Shown here: piece by piece, positions 5,463-11,940 of the stretch
Numbering within the stretch: the first letter of the stretch is position 1
How the letters are laid out: each line of letters opens with the position of its first letter
From: CALLVF01 sp964632205
GTDB taxonomy: Bacteria > Patescibacteriota > Microgenomatia > UBA1406 > GWC2-37-13
Length of the DNA stretch: 11,940 bases
Reading direction: 5' to 3'
Assembly: GCA_964632205.1 (NCBI GenBank)
Contig: CAZWBE010000012.1
Location: forward strand, 1-11,940
The notes under the pieces: generated by a model
Databases searched by the model: none
Seen by the model: the letters and a program-made list of their open reading frames with translations, nothing else
What the model was told of the DNA's origin: nothing
Translations under genes and position numbers: made by a program

Positions 5463-5485
5463 AGTTAATACTGGAGGGTAAAAGA

Positions 5486-6628
5486 CTAAAATTTGACTTG
5501 ATATTTTCCCTCCTGATTTTTCTCAATCATTCCTTTGATTTCCAAAAGAGAAATAGTTGGCAAAACCTGGGTGATTGGCTGGTTTAACCTGATAGCCAAT
5601 TCATCAATCATCAGTGGCTCTTGCGATAAAACATTAAAAATAATTTTTTCAGCCGATGAAAGCTTTTCATCAATCTCTTGTTTATTTTTAGGTAAAATTT
5701 TTACTCCCAACTCTTCGTAAATATCATCAACTGAGGTGACTAGTTTTGCTCCTTGTTTTAAAAGCATATTTGGCGCTTGAGACATCTGGGAAGTTAAAGG
5801 CACTGGTGGGGCAAAAACTTCTTTTCCTTGCTCAGCGGCATAACGGGCGGTGATTAAAGCACCTGAATCTTTTAAACCTTCAACTACCAATACTCCCTCT
5901 GATAATCCGGAAATAATTCGGTTTCGGGCAATAAACAAACCCTTAGCGACTTGATGGCCGGGAGGAAACTCGGAAATTACTATTCCACTACCTTTAACAA
6001 TTCTTTCGTAAAGAGACTGATTAACTGATGGATAAATTATATCAACACCACAACCTAAAACCGCTACTGTTTTTCCTCCAGCAGAAAGAGCTCCCCAGTG
6101 AGCCGCCGCATCAATCCCCATCGCCATACCGGAAACAATGATAAAACCGGCCCCGGCCAACTCGCTGGCAAATTTTCTCGCCACTTGCTCGCCATAAGAG
6201 GTGGGTCGGCGGGTGCCAATAATAGCAAAAAAACGGGATGCTTCCTCTATTAAACTTTTTTGGCTGTCGTCTGCCGGTGAAGATGAGATTTTTTCTGGTG
6301 AAAAAACCGTCAAATTTCCCTTAGCATACAAACAGATAGGTGGATCAGGGATATTTTTTAATACCGAAGGATAAAATGAGGAAGAACGGGGAATTATTTT
6401 TATTCCCTTTTTTTCCAACTCGTCTCTTTTCTTTACCGGATCAAACTGGGCCCGAAAACGGACAAATTTTTGGGCTAAATTTTGACCAATAACCCTTGCC
6501 AGCTCTTTCTCTTTAGCCTGATAGGCTTTTTTCAGATCGCCAAATTCTCTGACTAAAGCATCAAAGCGCACCGGCCCGATTCCTAAACAATGAGAAAAAC
6601 CAAGAGAGAAGAGAATCTCCTCGTCCAT
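5486..6628 (-). CDS. dprA: DNA-processing protein DprA
   Basis: DprA binds incoming single-stranded DNA in the cytosol and loads RecA during natural transformation. The 380-residue protein has the expected order: an N-terminal helix-hairpin-helix-like region (about 5-60, CLGIGPVRFDAL); a Rossmann-type core with GTRRPTSYG (138-146), SGMAMGIDAAAH (166-177), LGCGVDIIYP (191-200), RNRIISGLSEGVLVVE (235-250) and SGALIT (255-260); and a C-terminal winged helix (about 324-380). Two oddities are visible. About 20-25 residues rich in Ser/Asp are inserted between YAKGNL and FAIIGTR (about 109-132). The usual VPG turn reads APPVPLTSQMSQAPN. The start ATG has no Shine-Dalgarno sequence; TAACAT ends about seven bases upstream and TAAAAT lies at 6660-6655. 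SIMPL is upstream on the same strand, and the VIT-like gene follows 47 bases downstream. Confidence 0.95.
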   Translation of the reverse strand: MDEEILFSLGFSHCLGIGPVRFDALVREFGDLKKAYQAKEKELARVIGQNLAQKFVRFRAQFDPVKKRDELEKKGIKIIPRSSSFYPSVLKNIPDPPICLYAKGNLTVFSPEKISSSPADDSQKSLIEEASRFFAIIGTRRPTSYGEQVARKFASELAGAGFIIVSGMAMGIDAAAHWGALSAGGKTVAVLGCGVDIIYPSVNQSLYERIVKGSGIVISEFPPGHQVAKGLFIARNRIISGLSEGVLVVEGLKDSGALITARYAAEQGKEVFAPPVPLTSQMSQAPNMLLKQGAKLVTSVDDIYEELGVKILPKNKQEIDEKLSSAEKIIFNVLSQEPLMIDELAIRLNQPITQVLPTISLLEIKGMIEKNQEGKYQVKF

Positions 6629-6693
6629 AAGGTTGATGTTAACAAAAGAAGAAGATTTTATCTACGGACTATATGCGACAAAATACAGCAGTG

Positions 6694-7416
6694 TTAATTT
6701 TCTTTCTCAAAATATAAGGTAACCGTGGCATAAATTGTCTCCGTGCCCGGCTCAACTATAGGAGAGGATGGGCCACCAGCGCCAACTGTTCTTTGATATT
6801 CGATCGACTCTTTTGGGCTTGACTCAACAATATTGGTAATCCTTCCCAGTTTAATTCCCAAGCTCTTTGCCAGTTTACTCGCCTGTTTTCTGGCATTTTC
6901 AATCGCCTTCTCCCGGACTTTTTCTCGATAAACTTCCGGTTGGTCAACGGTAAAATTGACGCCGCCAATCTGATTAAACCCCACTTTCTCAGCCCTTTCC
7001 AAAACATTGGGGATCAAGGAAAAATTTTTTATCTTCACTTGCAGGCTAACTGTGCCGGTATAATCAACAATTTTTTGACCGCTAGTGTAGTCATAGTTGG
7101 GATAAACAGAATAGTTAGTTGTTTTAATCTCTTCTTTTTTTATTCCCAATTGTTTTAATTCTTTAATTAAGGCGTCATTGACTTTATCAATTTTTTCCCG
7201 CACTTGAGAAACTTGGCTACCTTGGGTAGTGATGCTTAAATTAACATAAGCCGTATCTGGCACTACCTCCATTTTAGCCTCTCCTACCACGGCCAGTTCA
7301 TTGGTTTTACTGGTGGAAACAATCGTTAAGGGATAGGAAATATCCAGAATTTTAATCAAATAAAGGGCAGAAATTATTAATACTAAAGCCAGGAAAAGAG
7401 ATTTTAGATTATTCAT
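6694..7416 (-). CDS. SIMPL (DUF541) domain surface protein
   Basis: A 240-residue protein with one N-terminal membrane anchor (about 6-24: SLFLALVLIISALYLIKIL) and an extracellular SIMPL/DUF541 domain, the family of Brucella BP26/OMP28. Family features are the start of the domain, ELAVVGEAKMEVVPDTAYVN; the ITTQGSQVSQVREKIDKVND segment; KTTNYSVYPNYDY; and the late helix EKAIENARKQASKLAKSLGI, followed by the final strand ETIYATVTLYFE. BP26 proteins form channel-like oligomers, but the function in this lineage is unknown. The start is fixed by a strong promoter with its -10 box seven bases upstream. It heads a minus-strand block with dprA, whose start lies 65 bases after this stop. Confidence 0.9.
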   Translation of the reverse strand: MNNLKSLFLALVLIISALYLIKILDISYPLTIVSTSKTNELAVVGEAKMEVVPDTAYVNLSITTQGSQVSQVREKIDKVNDALIKELKQLGIKKEEIKTTNYSVYPNYDYTSGQKIVDYTGTVSLQVKIKNFSLIPNVLERAEKVGFNQIGGVNFTVDQPEVYREKVREKAIENARKQASKLAKSLGIKLGRITNIVESSPKESIEYQRTVGAGGPSSPIVEPGTETIYATVTLYFEKEN

Positions 7417-7423
7417 TATTTTA

Positions 7424-7453
7424 ATTATATATCAGCTAAATTTAAATTGGCAA
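7424..7453 (-). promoter_or_regulatory. Strong sigma-70-type promoter for a leaderless SIMPL mRNA
   Basis: Reading the minus strand: TTGCCA (7453-7448, five of six), an 18-base spacer and a perfect TATAAT (7429-7424). The ATG begins at 7416, seven bases after the -10, so the predicted start of transcription is within one base of the start codon. This is the clearest example of the leaderless layout in the window. Confidence 0.7.
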
Positions 7454-7921
7454 GAGCATTTATTACTCACATCGATTTGTAAAGAACATTAATTGACTTA
7501 TTGATAGTTGTTTGGTCAGGTTATTTATCCCTACGATTACAATTGGTAAGAAGAGCTTAGCAATAAGTTGAAATTGATTATGAAAAAATTTTTGGTGAAA
7601 AAAATTATGGCATTTTTGTCACGATCGGAACAAGATATACATACTGCGATATTGCCGATCTTCCAACGCATACCTCCGCATAAGAGCAAGTGTTAATGTT
7701 AACTGCTTTATATAAACACTCCCTTTTTTTTGTTCAATAAAGCGCGCCCAGCACAAAATTGATTATATTGTTTAGTGATATTATGCTTTGTAATTTACTC
7801 ACTCATCACTGGTCATTTTTAAGCACGAAGCGATTACCAAAATTGTCATTATTAAAATCTTTTTATTCAAAAAAATACAAAAAAATTTAACAAAAAAAAT
7901 TACTTACTACAGGATAAATAA
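7454..7921. other. Long intergenic region without a convincing gene
   Basis: The stretch between the SIMPL promoter and the glycoside hydrolase stop holds only short frames. ATG 7580-TAA 7696 could encode 38 residues (MKKFLVKKIMAFLSRSEQDI...). An overlapping frame, 7567-7683, has no start codon but reads more like protein (EIDYEKIFGEKNYGIFVTIG, then TRYTYCDIADLPTHTSA). The patch 7615-7690 is less AT-rich than its surroundings, so it may be a gene remnant. No clear terminator hairpin for the hydrolase gene was found. Confidence 0.4.
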
Positions 7922-9742
7922 TTAAGGTAAAAATAGGTGTAAAAATTGAGGGTTTTTGGCTAAAGTGAGTAAATCAACTAAAGAAAACTGGCCATCATTA
8001 TTAAAATCAAAAGGCAAAAGCGGTGGAAAACGGACTATATTTTCACCCTTTTTAAAAATAATAAAATTTTGTCGCGGTAAATATTGGGGCTTTAAAATAA
8101 CTAAACGATATTTTTTTCCTGGGATAATATTGTGAATTTCCTCAAGACTGCTCCTTCCGCTTGTCACGGTTAATTGACTCTTTTTAAAAACCAGGTTTTC
8201 TTTCTCATCAAAAATCTGAATCTCAAAATCATCGCTGTTTTCAATCAGTTTTGGAAAAAGATTCACTTTAAATTTGAGGCTTGGCAGGGGAATAATCTTA
8301 AAACGCCACGGTTGACTCTCTAAAATTTTCTTGTCGCCTTTTCTTAAAATCAATCTTACCTGACCATCTTGAAAACTTTGAGGACAAGATGATGACTGAC
8401 AAAAAGATAAGGGATTCGTTTTTAAATGAAGAGCGACTGAAGTCTCGGTCAATGGTTTTATCTCGGAGAAATCGGAGAAAAAATAGTCAAAAGGCTTATT
8501 GTCTTCTCCCAAACCAGTGATTGACAACGAATAACCCTCATTTTTTTCCCAGATCGCCTGACCAAGGTTTTTCAGCTGAACAGACAATTGATAGGTGGAC
8601 TGCTCTACCAACTCTTTTGGGAGATCAAAACTTATCTCTCCCTTCTCCACTCTTTCTGGCTCACCTTTTGGTTTAGCTAAACTTTGGACAAGATAATATT
8701 GTCGATAAAATTCATCTGATTGATATTTTCGCCAAGAAAAACCTAAAAATGGTTCGCTTTGATAATTCAAAATAAAAGGAGTAACCGCCCTTACCCTTTC
8801 ATCCGGCAACCAAACTTGCTCAAAGGCAATCTTAAAATAATTAGCTATTATCTCCTCATTTAGATTGGCCATTTGAGTTTTGACATTTGAGATTCTATGC
8901 TTCCATCCCGTCTCAGTAATAAATACCGGTAAATTTTTATTGACTCCCAGATTTTTTAAAAGTTCCAGCTCCCATTGATAAGTTCTGACTGTCCCCCGAC
9001 CCCAATCCAAGGGGGAGCCAGAAAAGGCAGGATTAGGATAAGAGTGAGACGCCCAACCATCAAGATAATCTAAAATTTCAAATTTAAAATTTAAAATTGA
9101 TTTTATAAATAACTCCTCATCCCAAAATTTTGGCGGTTGATGGGGAGCTGAGGCATCAAATCCTGCCAGCATGACAAAAAAGTCTGGATTTTTATCCTTT
9201 AAGGCTTTAGCAAAAGCAAAAGCCACCTCGGCATAATCTTGCGGATTCGCCTCTCCTCCCCATTCGTTAGCGTAATTTGGCTCATTAAATAAAACGATAT
9301 AGCGCTTTTTCACCACCCAGTTTAATGAGTCAAGAAAGTTTGCCCACTCAGCCGCCTCCGCTTTGCTTGGCCGACGCCAAGATGATCCTACCGGCTGGGT
9401 TGCCAAACGAATGATGGGAATAAGGTGTTTTTGACGCAAATAGTCAAAAATCCCCTGCCATTTTTGCTGATGACGGTCATTCTCTTGCATCACTAAAGTC
9501 ACATATCCCCAGTCACCACCGCCTGTATTAACTAATTGAGCGGCTTTGTTTAAATCCTCCTCATGGGGTTGAGCTAAATGAATGCCAAATTTGTTATTTG
9601 GCTCTGAAGAGTAAACTAGCTTAGGAAAAGATAATAAAATCGAAAAAACCAAACATATTTTGATAAATTCAAAAAACAAAAAGCAAAAAGCAAAATTTTC
9701 ATTAAAAATTAAAAATTTTCTTTTTAAATTTTTATTTGTCAT
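7922..9742 (-). CDS. Secreted clan GH-A-like glycoside hydrolase with C-terminal EF-hand/dockerin-like motif
   Basis: A 606-residue protein. A long hydrophobic leader (about 19-45) ends in VYSS and suggests secretion. Residues about 50-350 form a TIM-barrel hydrolase region. The expected acid/base glutamate is E154 in NEPNYANEWGG and the expected nucleophile is E277 in FITETGWKH, the retaining clan GH-A pattern (nearest in style to GH39/GH5-like proteins). SHSYPN (232-237) fits the barrel. Two beta-rich regions follow (about 365-470 and 485-570). The end has DFNNDGQFSLVD (579-590), a Ca-binding loop like one dockerin repeat. The AAATTT repeat at 9072-9099 encodes NFKFEIL inside the barrel, and the first 30 residues are also repeat-like, so the true start is unsure; TTG at codon 22 is an alternative. 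It lies 42 bases after the dCMP deaminase gene. Confidence 0.82.
   Translation of the reverse strand: MTNKNLKRKFLIFNENFAFCFLFFEFIKICLVFSILLSFPKLVYSSEPNNKFGIHLAQPHEEDLNKAAQLVNTGGGDWGYVTLVMQENDRHQQKWQGIFDYLRQKHLIPIIRLATQPVGSSWRRPSKAEAAEWANFLDSLNWVVKKRYIVLFNEPNYANEWGGEANPQDYAEVAFAFAKALKDKNPDFFVMLAGFDASAPHQPPKFWDEELFIKSILNFKFEILDYLDGWASHSYPNPAFSGSPLDWGRGTVRTYQWELELLKNLGVNKNLPVFITETGWKHRISNVKTQMANLNEEIIANYFKIAFEQVWLPDERVRAVTPFILNYQSEPFLGFSWRKYQSDEFYRQYYLVQSLAKPKGEPERVEKGEISFDLPKELVEQSTYQLSVQLKNLGQAIWEKNEGYSLSITGLGEDNKPFDYFFSDFSEIKPLTETSVALHLKTNPLSFCQSSSCPQSFQDGQVRLILRKGDKKILESQPWRFKIIPLPSLKFKVNLFPKLIENSDDFEIQIFDEKENLVFKKSQLTVTSGRSSLEEIHNIIPGKKYRLVILKPQYLPRQNFIIFKKGENIVRFPPLLPFDFNNDGQFSLVDLLTLAKNPQFLHLFLP
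9072..9099 (-). repeat. Four AAAATTT-type heptamers inside the hydrolase gene
   Basis: Four seven-base units, AAAATTT, CAAATTT, AAAATTT and AAAATTG, run head to tail. On the coding strand they give SILNFKFEIL (about residues 215-224). I recall runs of this type as common dispersed micro-repeats in CPR genomes, both between and within genes. Here the insertion keeps the frame and falls just before the conserved DGWASHSYP segment, so it is probably in a surface loop. Confidence 0.7.
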
Positions 9743-9784
9743 TTTGAAATTTGATTTCGGATATTTGAGATAAAAAGGAGAAAA

Positions 9785-10246
9785 TTATCTAATTTCCACT
9801 TCGACATTGGCTTGCCTTAGTAATTTCATTCCCTCCTCATCATGATGATTTTTTTGGCAGACTACTCGGATAATACCAGCGTTAATCATCATCTTAGCAC
9901 AGGTTGAGCAAGGATTGGTGGTGGAATATAAGGTGGCTCCTTTGGTAGAAACACCTAAATAAGCGGCTTGAATAATGGCGTTTTGTTCAGCATGAAGACA
10001 AATACAGCTTTCTTCATACTCATACCAATCAATCTCGCCTTTTTCTCTTTTTTGACAACGAAGACAACCACCCTGGGTACAGTTTTTTATCCCATGAGGG
10101 GTGCCGTTATAACCAGTGGCTAAAATCCGGTAATCTTTAACGATAACGGCTCCCACTTGTCTTCGCCGGCAATCGGCCCGGCTTTTAACCACAGTGGCTA
10201 TTTGCATAAAATATTCATCCCAAGAGGGTTTTGATGTTTTTCTCAT
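9785..10246 (-). CDS. dCMP deaminase (ComEB-like)
   Basis: This enzyme converts dCMP to dUMP, the precursor for dTMP synthesis, in the cytosol. The 153-residue protein has the zinc-dependent cytidine/deoxycytidylate deaminase motifs HAEQNA (85-90, zinc ligand His85 and catalytic Glu87) and PCSTC (112-116, zinc ligands Cys113 and Cys116). It also has the dCMP deaminase N-terminus KPSWDEYFM and a Cys-rich insertion (NCTQGGCLRCQ, then CICLHAE) that often binds a second zinc. The start at ATG 10246 is chosen because the family begins at this PSWDEYFM segment; a longer frame from 10363 would run through the tRNA-Pro. The ATG lies one base after the tRNA, so processing of the tRNA 3' end would leave an almost leaderless mRNA. 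The glycoside hydrolase gene follows 42 bases downstream. Confidence 0.93.
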   Translation of the reverse strand: MRKTSKPSWDEYFMQIATVVKSRADCRRRQVGAVIVKDYRILATGYNGTPHGIKNCTQGGCLRCQKREKGEIDWYEYEESCICLHAEQNAIIQAAYLGVSTKGATLYSTTNPCSTCAKMMINAGIIRVVCQKNHHDEEGMKLLRQANVEVEIR

Positions 10247-10247
10247 G

Positions 10248-10321
10248 TCGGGGCGGGCGGACTTGAACCGCCGACCTTTGGACCCCCAGCCCAACGTTCT
10301 GGCCATCTGAACTACGCCCCG
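10248..10321 (-). tRNA. tRNA-Pro (anticodon GGG)
   Basis: Reading the minus strand, the acceptor stem CGGGGCG pairs perfectly with CGCCCCG and the discriminator is A. The D-arm has GTTC/GAAC. The anticodon stem TTGGG/TCCAA holds loop CTGGGGG, giving anticodon GGG with G37, as in proline tRNAs. The T-stem GGCGG/CCGCC encloses TTCAAGT. Length is 74 bases and no CCA is encoded. A -10-like TAAAAT lies at 10337-10332. The dCMP deaminase ATG begins one base beyond the 3' end, so the two are probably cotranscribed. Confidence 0.95.
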
Positions 10322-10416
10322 AACACAAGATATTTTACCAGAAAAAAAGTTTATTTTAGCCACTAAAACTAAAGACTATTAAAAAAAATTAACATTTCTC
10401 TTTTTTTTAAAAGAGT

Positions 10417-10457
10417 TATAATATTAATATTGAAAAAATTTAAAAATTAAATATTTT
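10417..10457 (+). promoter_or_regulatory. Candidate promoters of the COG2403 gene
   Basis: A perfect TATAAT (10417-10422) would start a transcript with a leader of about 35 bases, but its -35 is poor. TTGAAA (10430-10435), a 16-base spacer and TATTTT (10452-10457) end six bases before ATG 10464 and would give a leaderless mRNA. The gene has no Shine-Dalgarno sequence. Confidence 0.4.
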
Positions 10458-10463
10458 AAAAAT

Positions 10464-11780
10464 ATGAAAAAACAAAAAGTACTTATCCTTGGTGCCGCCG
10501 GCCGAGATTTTCATAACTTTAATGTTTTTTTTCGCGATAATCCTCAATATCAAGTGGTTGCCTTTACTGCCACCCAAATTCCGGGAATTGAAGATAAAGT
10601 CTATCCTAAAGAACTTTCAGGAAAGTTATATCCCCAGGGTATTAAAATCTACCCTGAAGAGAAATTAGAAGAACTAATAAAAAAATACGATGTTGATGTC
10701 TGTGTCCTCTCTTATAGCGACCTTCATCACCAGACAGTGATGCACCTTGCCTCAAGAGTTTTGGCAGCGGGCGCTGATTATTGGCTTTTAGGACCAAAAA
10801 GTACCATGCTGAAAGCGAAAGTGCCAGTTGTTTCTGTTTGCGCCACCCGCACTGGTTGTGGAAAAAGTCAAACAACAAGAAGAGTGGTAAAAATTTTGAG
10901 AGAAATGGGTAAAAAAGTAGTCTCCATCCGTCACCCGATGCCTTATGGTGATCTTAAAAAAATGACTGTCCAAAGATTTGCTGACTATAAAGACATGGAT
11001 AAAGAAAACTGCACGATTGAAGAACGAGAAGAATACGAACCTCACATTGATTTGGGAGCCATCATTTATGCCGGTGTTGATTATGAAAAAATTCTTCACC
11101 AGGCGGAAAAAGAGGCGGAAATTATTGTCTGGGATGGAGGAAATAATGATTTTCCTTTTTATCATTCTGATTTAGAAATTGTCGTAACTGACCCTCTTCG
11201 CGCCGGTCATGAACTTTTGTATCATCCCGGAGAAACCAATCTTCGCCGAGCCGATGTTATTGTTATCAACAAAGAGGACACCGCCTCTTTTGAACAGATA
11301 AAAGTTGTCAGAGACAATATTGGCAAAGTTAATCCCAAGGCTATAACTATTGACGCCGCCTCAGTTGTCATTGTTGATAAGGGAGAGAAGATTAAAGGAA
11401 AAAGGGTTTTAGCGATTGAAGACGGCCCAACTTTAACCCATGGCGAGATGAATATCGGCGCCGCCTACATTGCCGCCAAAAAATTTGGCGCCAAAGAAAT
11501 TGTTTCTCCTTATCCCTATGCGGTAAGATCAATTAAGGAAACTTATGAAAAATATTCTCATGTCAGAGAGGTGCTGCCGGCAATGGGTTATGGAGAAGAA
11601 CAAATAAAAGATCTGGAAAAAACAATTAATAAAATGCCTGTTGACCTGGTTCTTTCAGGAACACCAATTGATCTCACCCGGATTCTTAAGGTTAACAAGC
11701 CAATATTAAGGGTAAGATACGAACTGCAAGAAATCGGCCGACCGAATTTGACCGATGTCTTAAAAGAAAGATTTAAGTGA
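10464..11780 (+). CDS. COG2403 GTPase, cyclic 2,3-diphosphoglycerate synthetase-like
   Basis: A 438-residue protein. The N-terminal part is Rossmann-like (VLILGAAGRDFHNF, 6-19). It is followed by a P-loop NTPase with Walker A in CATRTGCGKSQTTRR (126-140; Lys134, Ser135), an IVWDGGNNDFPF segment (Walker B region), and VIVINKED (nucleotide-base recognition, NKxD-like). The C-terminal part (GEMNIGAAYIAAKKFGAKEI, then VSGTPIDLTRIL-like LSGTPIDLTRIL) is typical of COG2403. Archaeal members include the cyclic 2,3-diphosphoglycerate synthetase of thermophilic methanogens, but the role in bacteria is not established, so the enzyme name should be used with caution. Length is normal for the family. It is divergent from the tRNA-Pro/deaminase block and ends with TGA. 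A weak AT-rich hairpin follows. Confidence 0.88.
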   Translation: MKKQKVLILGAAGRDFHNFNVFFRDNPQYQVVAFTATQIPGIEDKVYPKELSGKLYPQGIKIYPEEKLEELIKKYDVDVCVLSYSDLHHQTVMHLASRVLAAGADYWLLGPKSTMLKAKVPVVSVCATRTGCGKSQTTRRVVKILREMGKKVVSIRHPMPYGDLKKMTVQRFADYKDMDKENCTIEEREEYEPHIDLGAIIYAGVDYEKILHQAEKEAEIIVWDGGNNDFPFYHSDLEIVVTDPLRAGHELLYHPGETNLRRADVIVINKEDTASFEQIKVVRDNIGKVNPKAITIDAASVVIVDKGEKIKGKRVLAIEDGPTLTHGEMNIGAAYIAAKKFGAKEIVSPYPYAVRSIKETYEKYSHVREVLPAMGYGEEQIKDLEKTINKMPVDLVLSGTPIDLTRILKVNKPILRVRYELQEIGRPNLTDVLKERFK

Positions 11781-11785
11781 TTAAA

Positions 11786-11806
11786 AAATTGATCAATTTC
11801 TTTTCC
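11786..11806 (+). terminator. Weak AT-rich hairpin after the COG2403 gene
   Basis: AAATTGATCAATTT (11786-11799) is a perfect palindrome followed by a T-rich run. A stem AAATT/AATTT with a four-base loop would be weak because it has almost no GC pairs, so termination is only possible, not clear. Confidence 0.3.
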
Positions 11807-11869
11807 AGCATTAAATAAAAAACATCATTACTTTCTTAGTTTTACCCATTTCATCAAGTTTTAATTTTA

Positions 11870-11875
11870 TATAAT
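11870..11875 (+). promoter_or_regulatory. TATAAT -10 box for the edge gene, leaderless layout
   Basis: A perfect TATAAT ends six bases before ATG 11882. No good -35 hexamer is visible 16-18 bases upstream. The layout matches the -10 placement seen at 1994, 5438 and 7416. Confidence 0.45.
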
Positions 11876-11881
11876 TTCCTT

Positions 11882-11940
11882 ATGGGTTTTGCCAAAATCT
11901 TTGTTTTATTTCTTCTTTGGCGATTGCTTGATTTCCTGAT
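11882..11940 (+). CDS. Start of a membrane protein gene, cut by the window edge
   Basis: The frame ATG GGT TTT GCC... gives MGFAKIFVLFLLWRLLDFL and is still open at the end of the window. The sequence is a hydrophobic first membrane helix. Similar openings occur in polytopic sugar transferases of the mannosyltransferase/PMT type in CPR genomes, but 19 residues cannot prove a family. The TATAAT six bases upstream supports the start. Confidence 0.5.
   Translation, partial: MGFAKIFVLFLLWRLLDFL

Noticed and set aside
5535..5720. Short plus-strand frame inside dprA
   Set aside because: Antisense to the well-supported winged-helix end of DprA, with no family features.
6756..7158. Short frames on both strands inside the SIMPL gene
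   Set aside because: Alternate-frame shadows of a recognised domain; no promoters or homology-like patterns.
10247..10363. Longer start for the dCMP deaminase (ATG 10363)
   Set aside because: The extra 39 codons are the tRNA-Pro gene and its upstream spacer, and the family N-terminus (KPSWDEYFM) begins at ATG 10246.
10642..11175. Several short frames within the COG2403 gene
   Set aside because: Overlap the conserved P-loop region of a clear gene and have compositions typical of shadow frames.
1..11940. UGA recoding, as in Gracilibacteria or Absconditabacteria
   Set aside because: Recognised genes contain no internal in-frame TGA, use GGN glycine codons freely, and the COG2403 gene ends at TGA in the expected place.
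1..11940. CRISPR array, transposase or integrase gene
   Set aside because: No regularly spaced repeats and no reading frame with transposase or integrase motifs was found; the repeats present are single pairs or micro-repeats.

Overview
AT-rich bacterial DNA, most likely from a Candidate Phyla Radiation (Patescibacteria; Microgenomates- or Parcubacteria-like) genome. This is inferred from the low GC, small genes, many hypothetical secreted or membrane proteins, AAATTT-type micro-repeats inside coding sequence, a CPR-style small ECF sigma cassette, and -10 boxes placed directly before start codons. Genes read cleanly in the standard code and a TGA stop is used at 11778-11780, so there is no sign of UGA recoding. 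A 100-N scaffold gap (1712-1811) shows this is a draft or metagenomic assembly.

Left part (1-1993): a palindrome-rich, gene-poor stretch with a terminator-like hairpin; a tRNA-Ser(GGA) with a damaged T-stem whose 3' end is repeated 91 bases downstream; a YqeY-family gene; a small gene broken by one frameshift; and the gap, flanked by an exact 55-base duplication that is probably an unmerged contig overlap. Middle (1994-4920, + strand): a hypothetical protein, then a possible envelope-response cassette made of a small secreted helical protein, an ECF sigma factor and a multi-pass membrane protein. A palindrome sits inside the likely sigma promoter. A nested inverted-repeat element and a membrane-anchored extracellular protein follow.

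Minus-strand block (4950-7416): a SIMPL/DUF541 surface protein, the DNA-uptake protein DprA, and a five-helix VIT/CCC1-like transporter, followed on the right by about 500 bases with no convincing gene (7417-7921). Second minus block (7922-10321): tRNA-Pro(GGG), dCMP deaminase starting one base after the tRNA, and a secreted clan GH-A-like glycoside hydrolase ending in an EF-hand/dockerin-like motif. Right end (+): a COG2403 GTPase related to cyclic 2,3-diphosphoglycerate synthetase, then the first codons of a membrane protein cut by the window edge.

The most notable cross-cutting signal is promoter geometry. Several genes have a -10 hexamer ending 6-7 bases before the ATG, two of them with a good -35 box at 18-base spacing, which predicts leaderless mRNAs. 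The genes do not form one pathway. The best candidate for a new system is the secreted protein/sigma/membrane protein cassette with its palindromic promoter and adjacent structured element.
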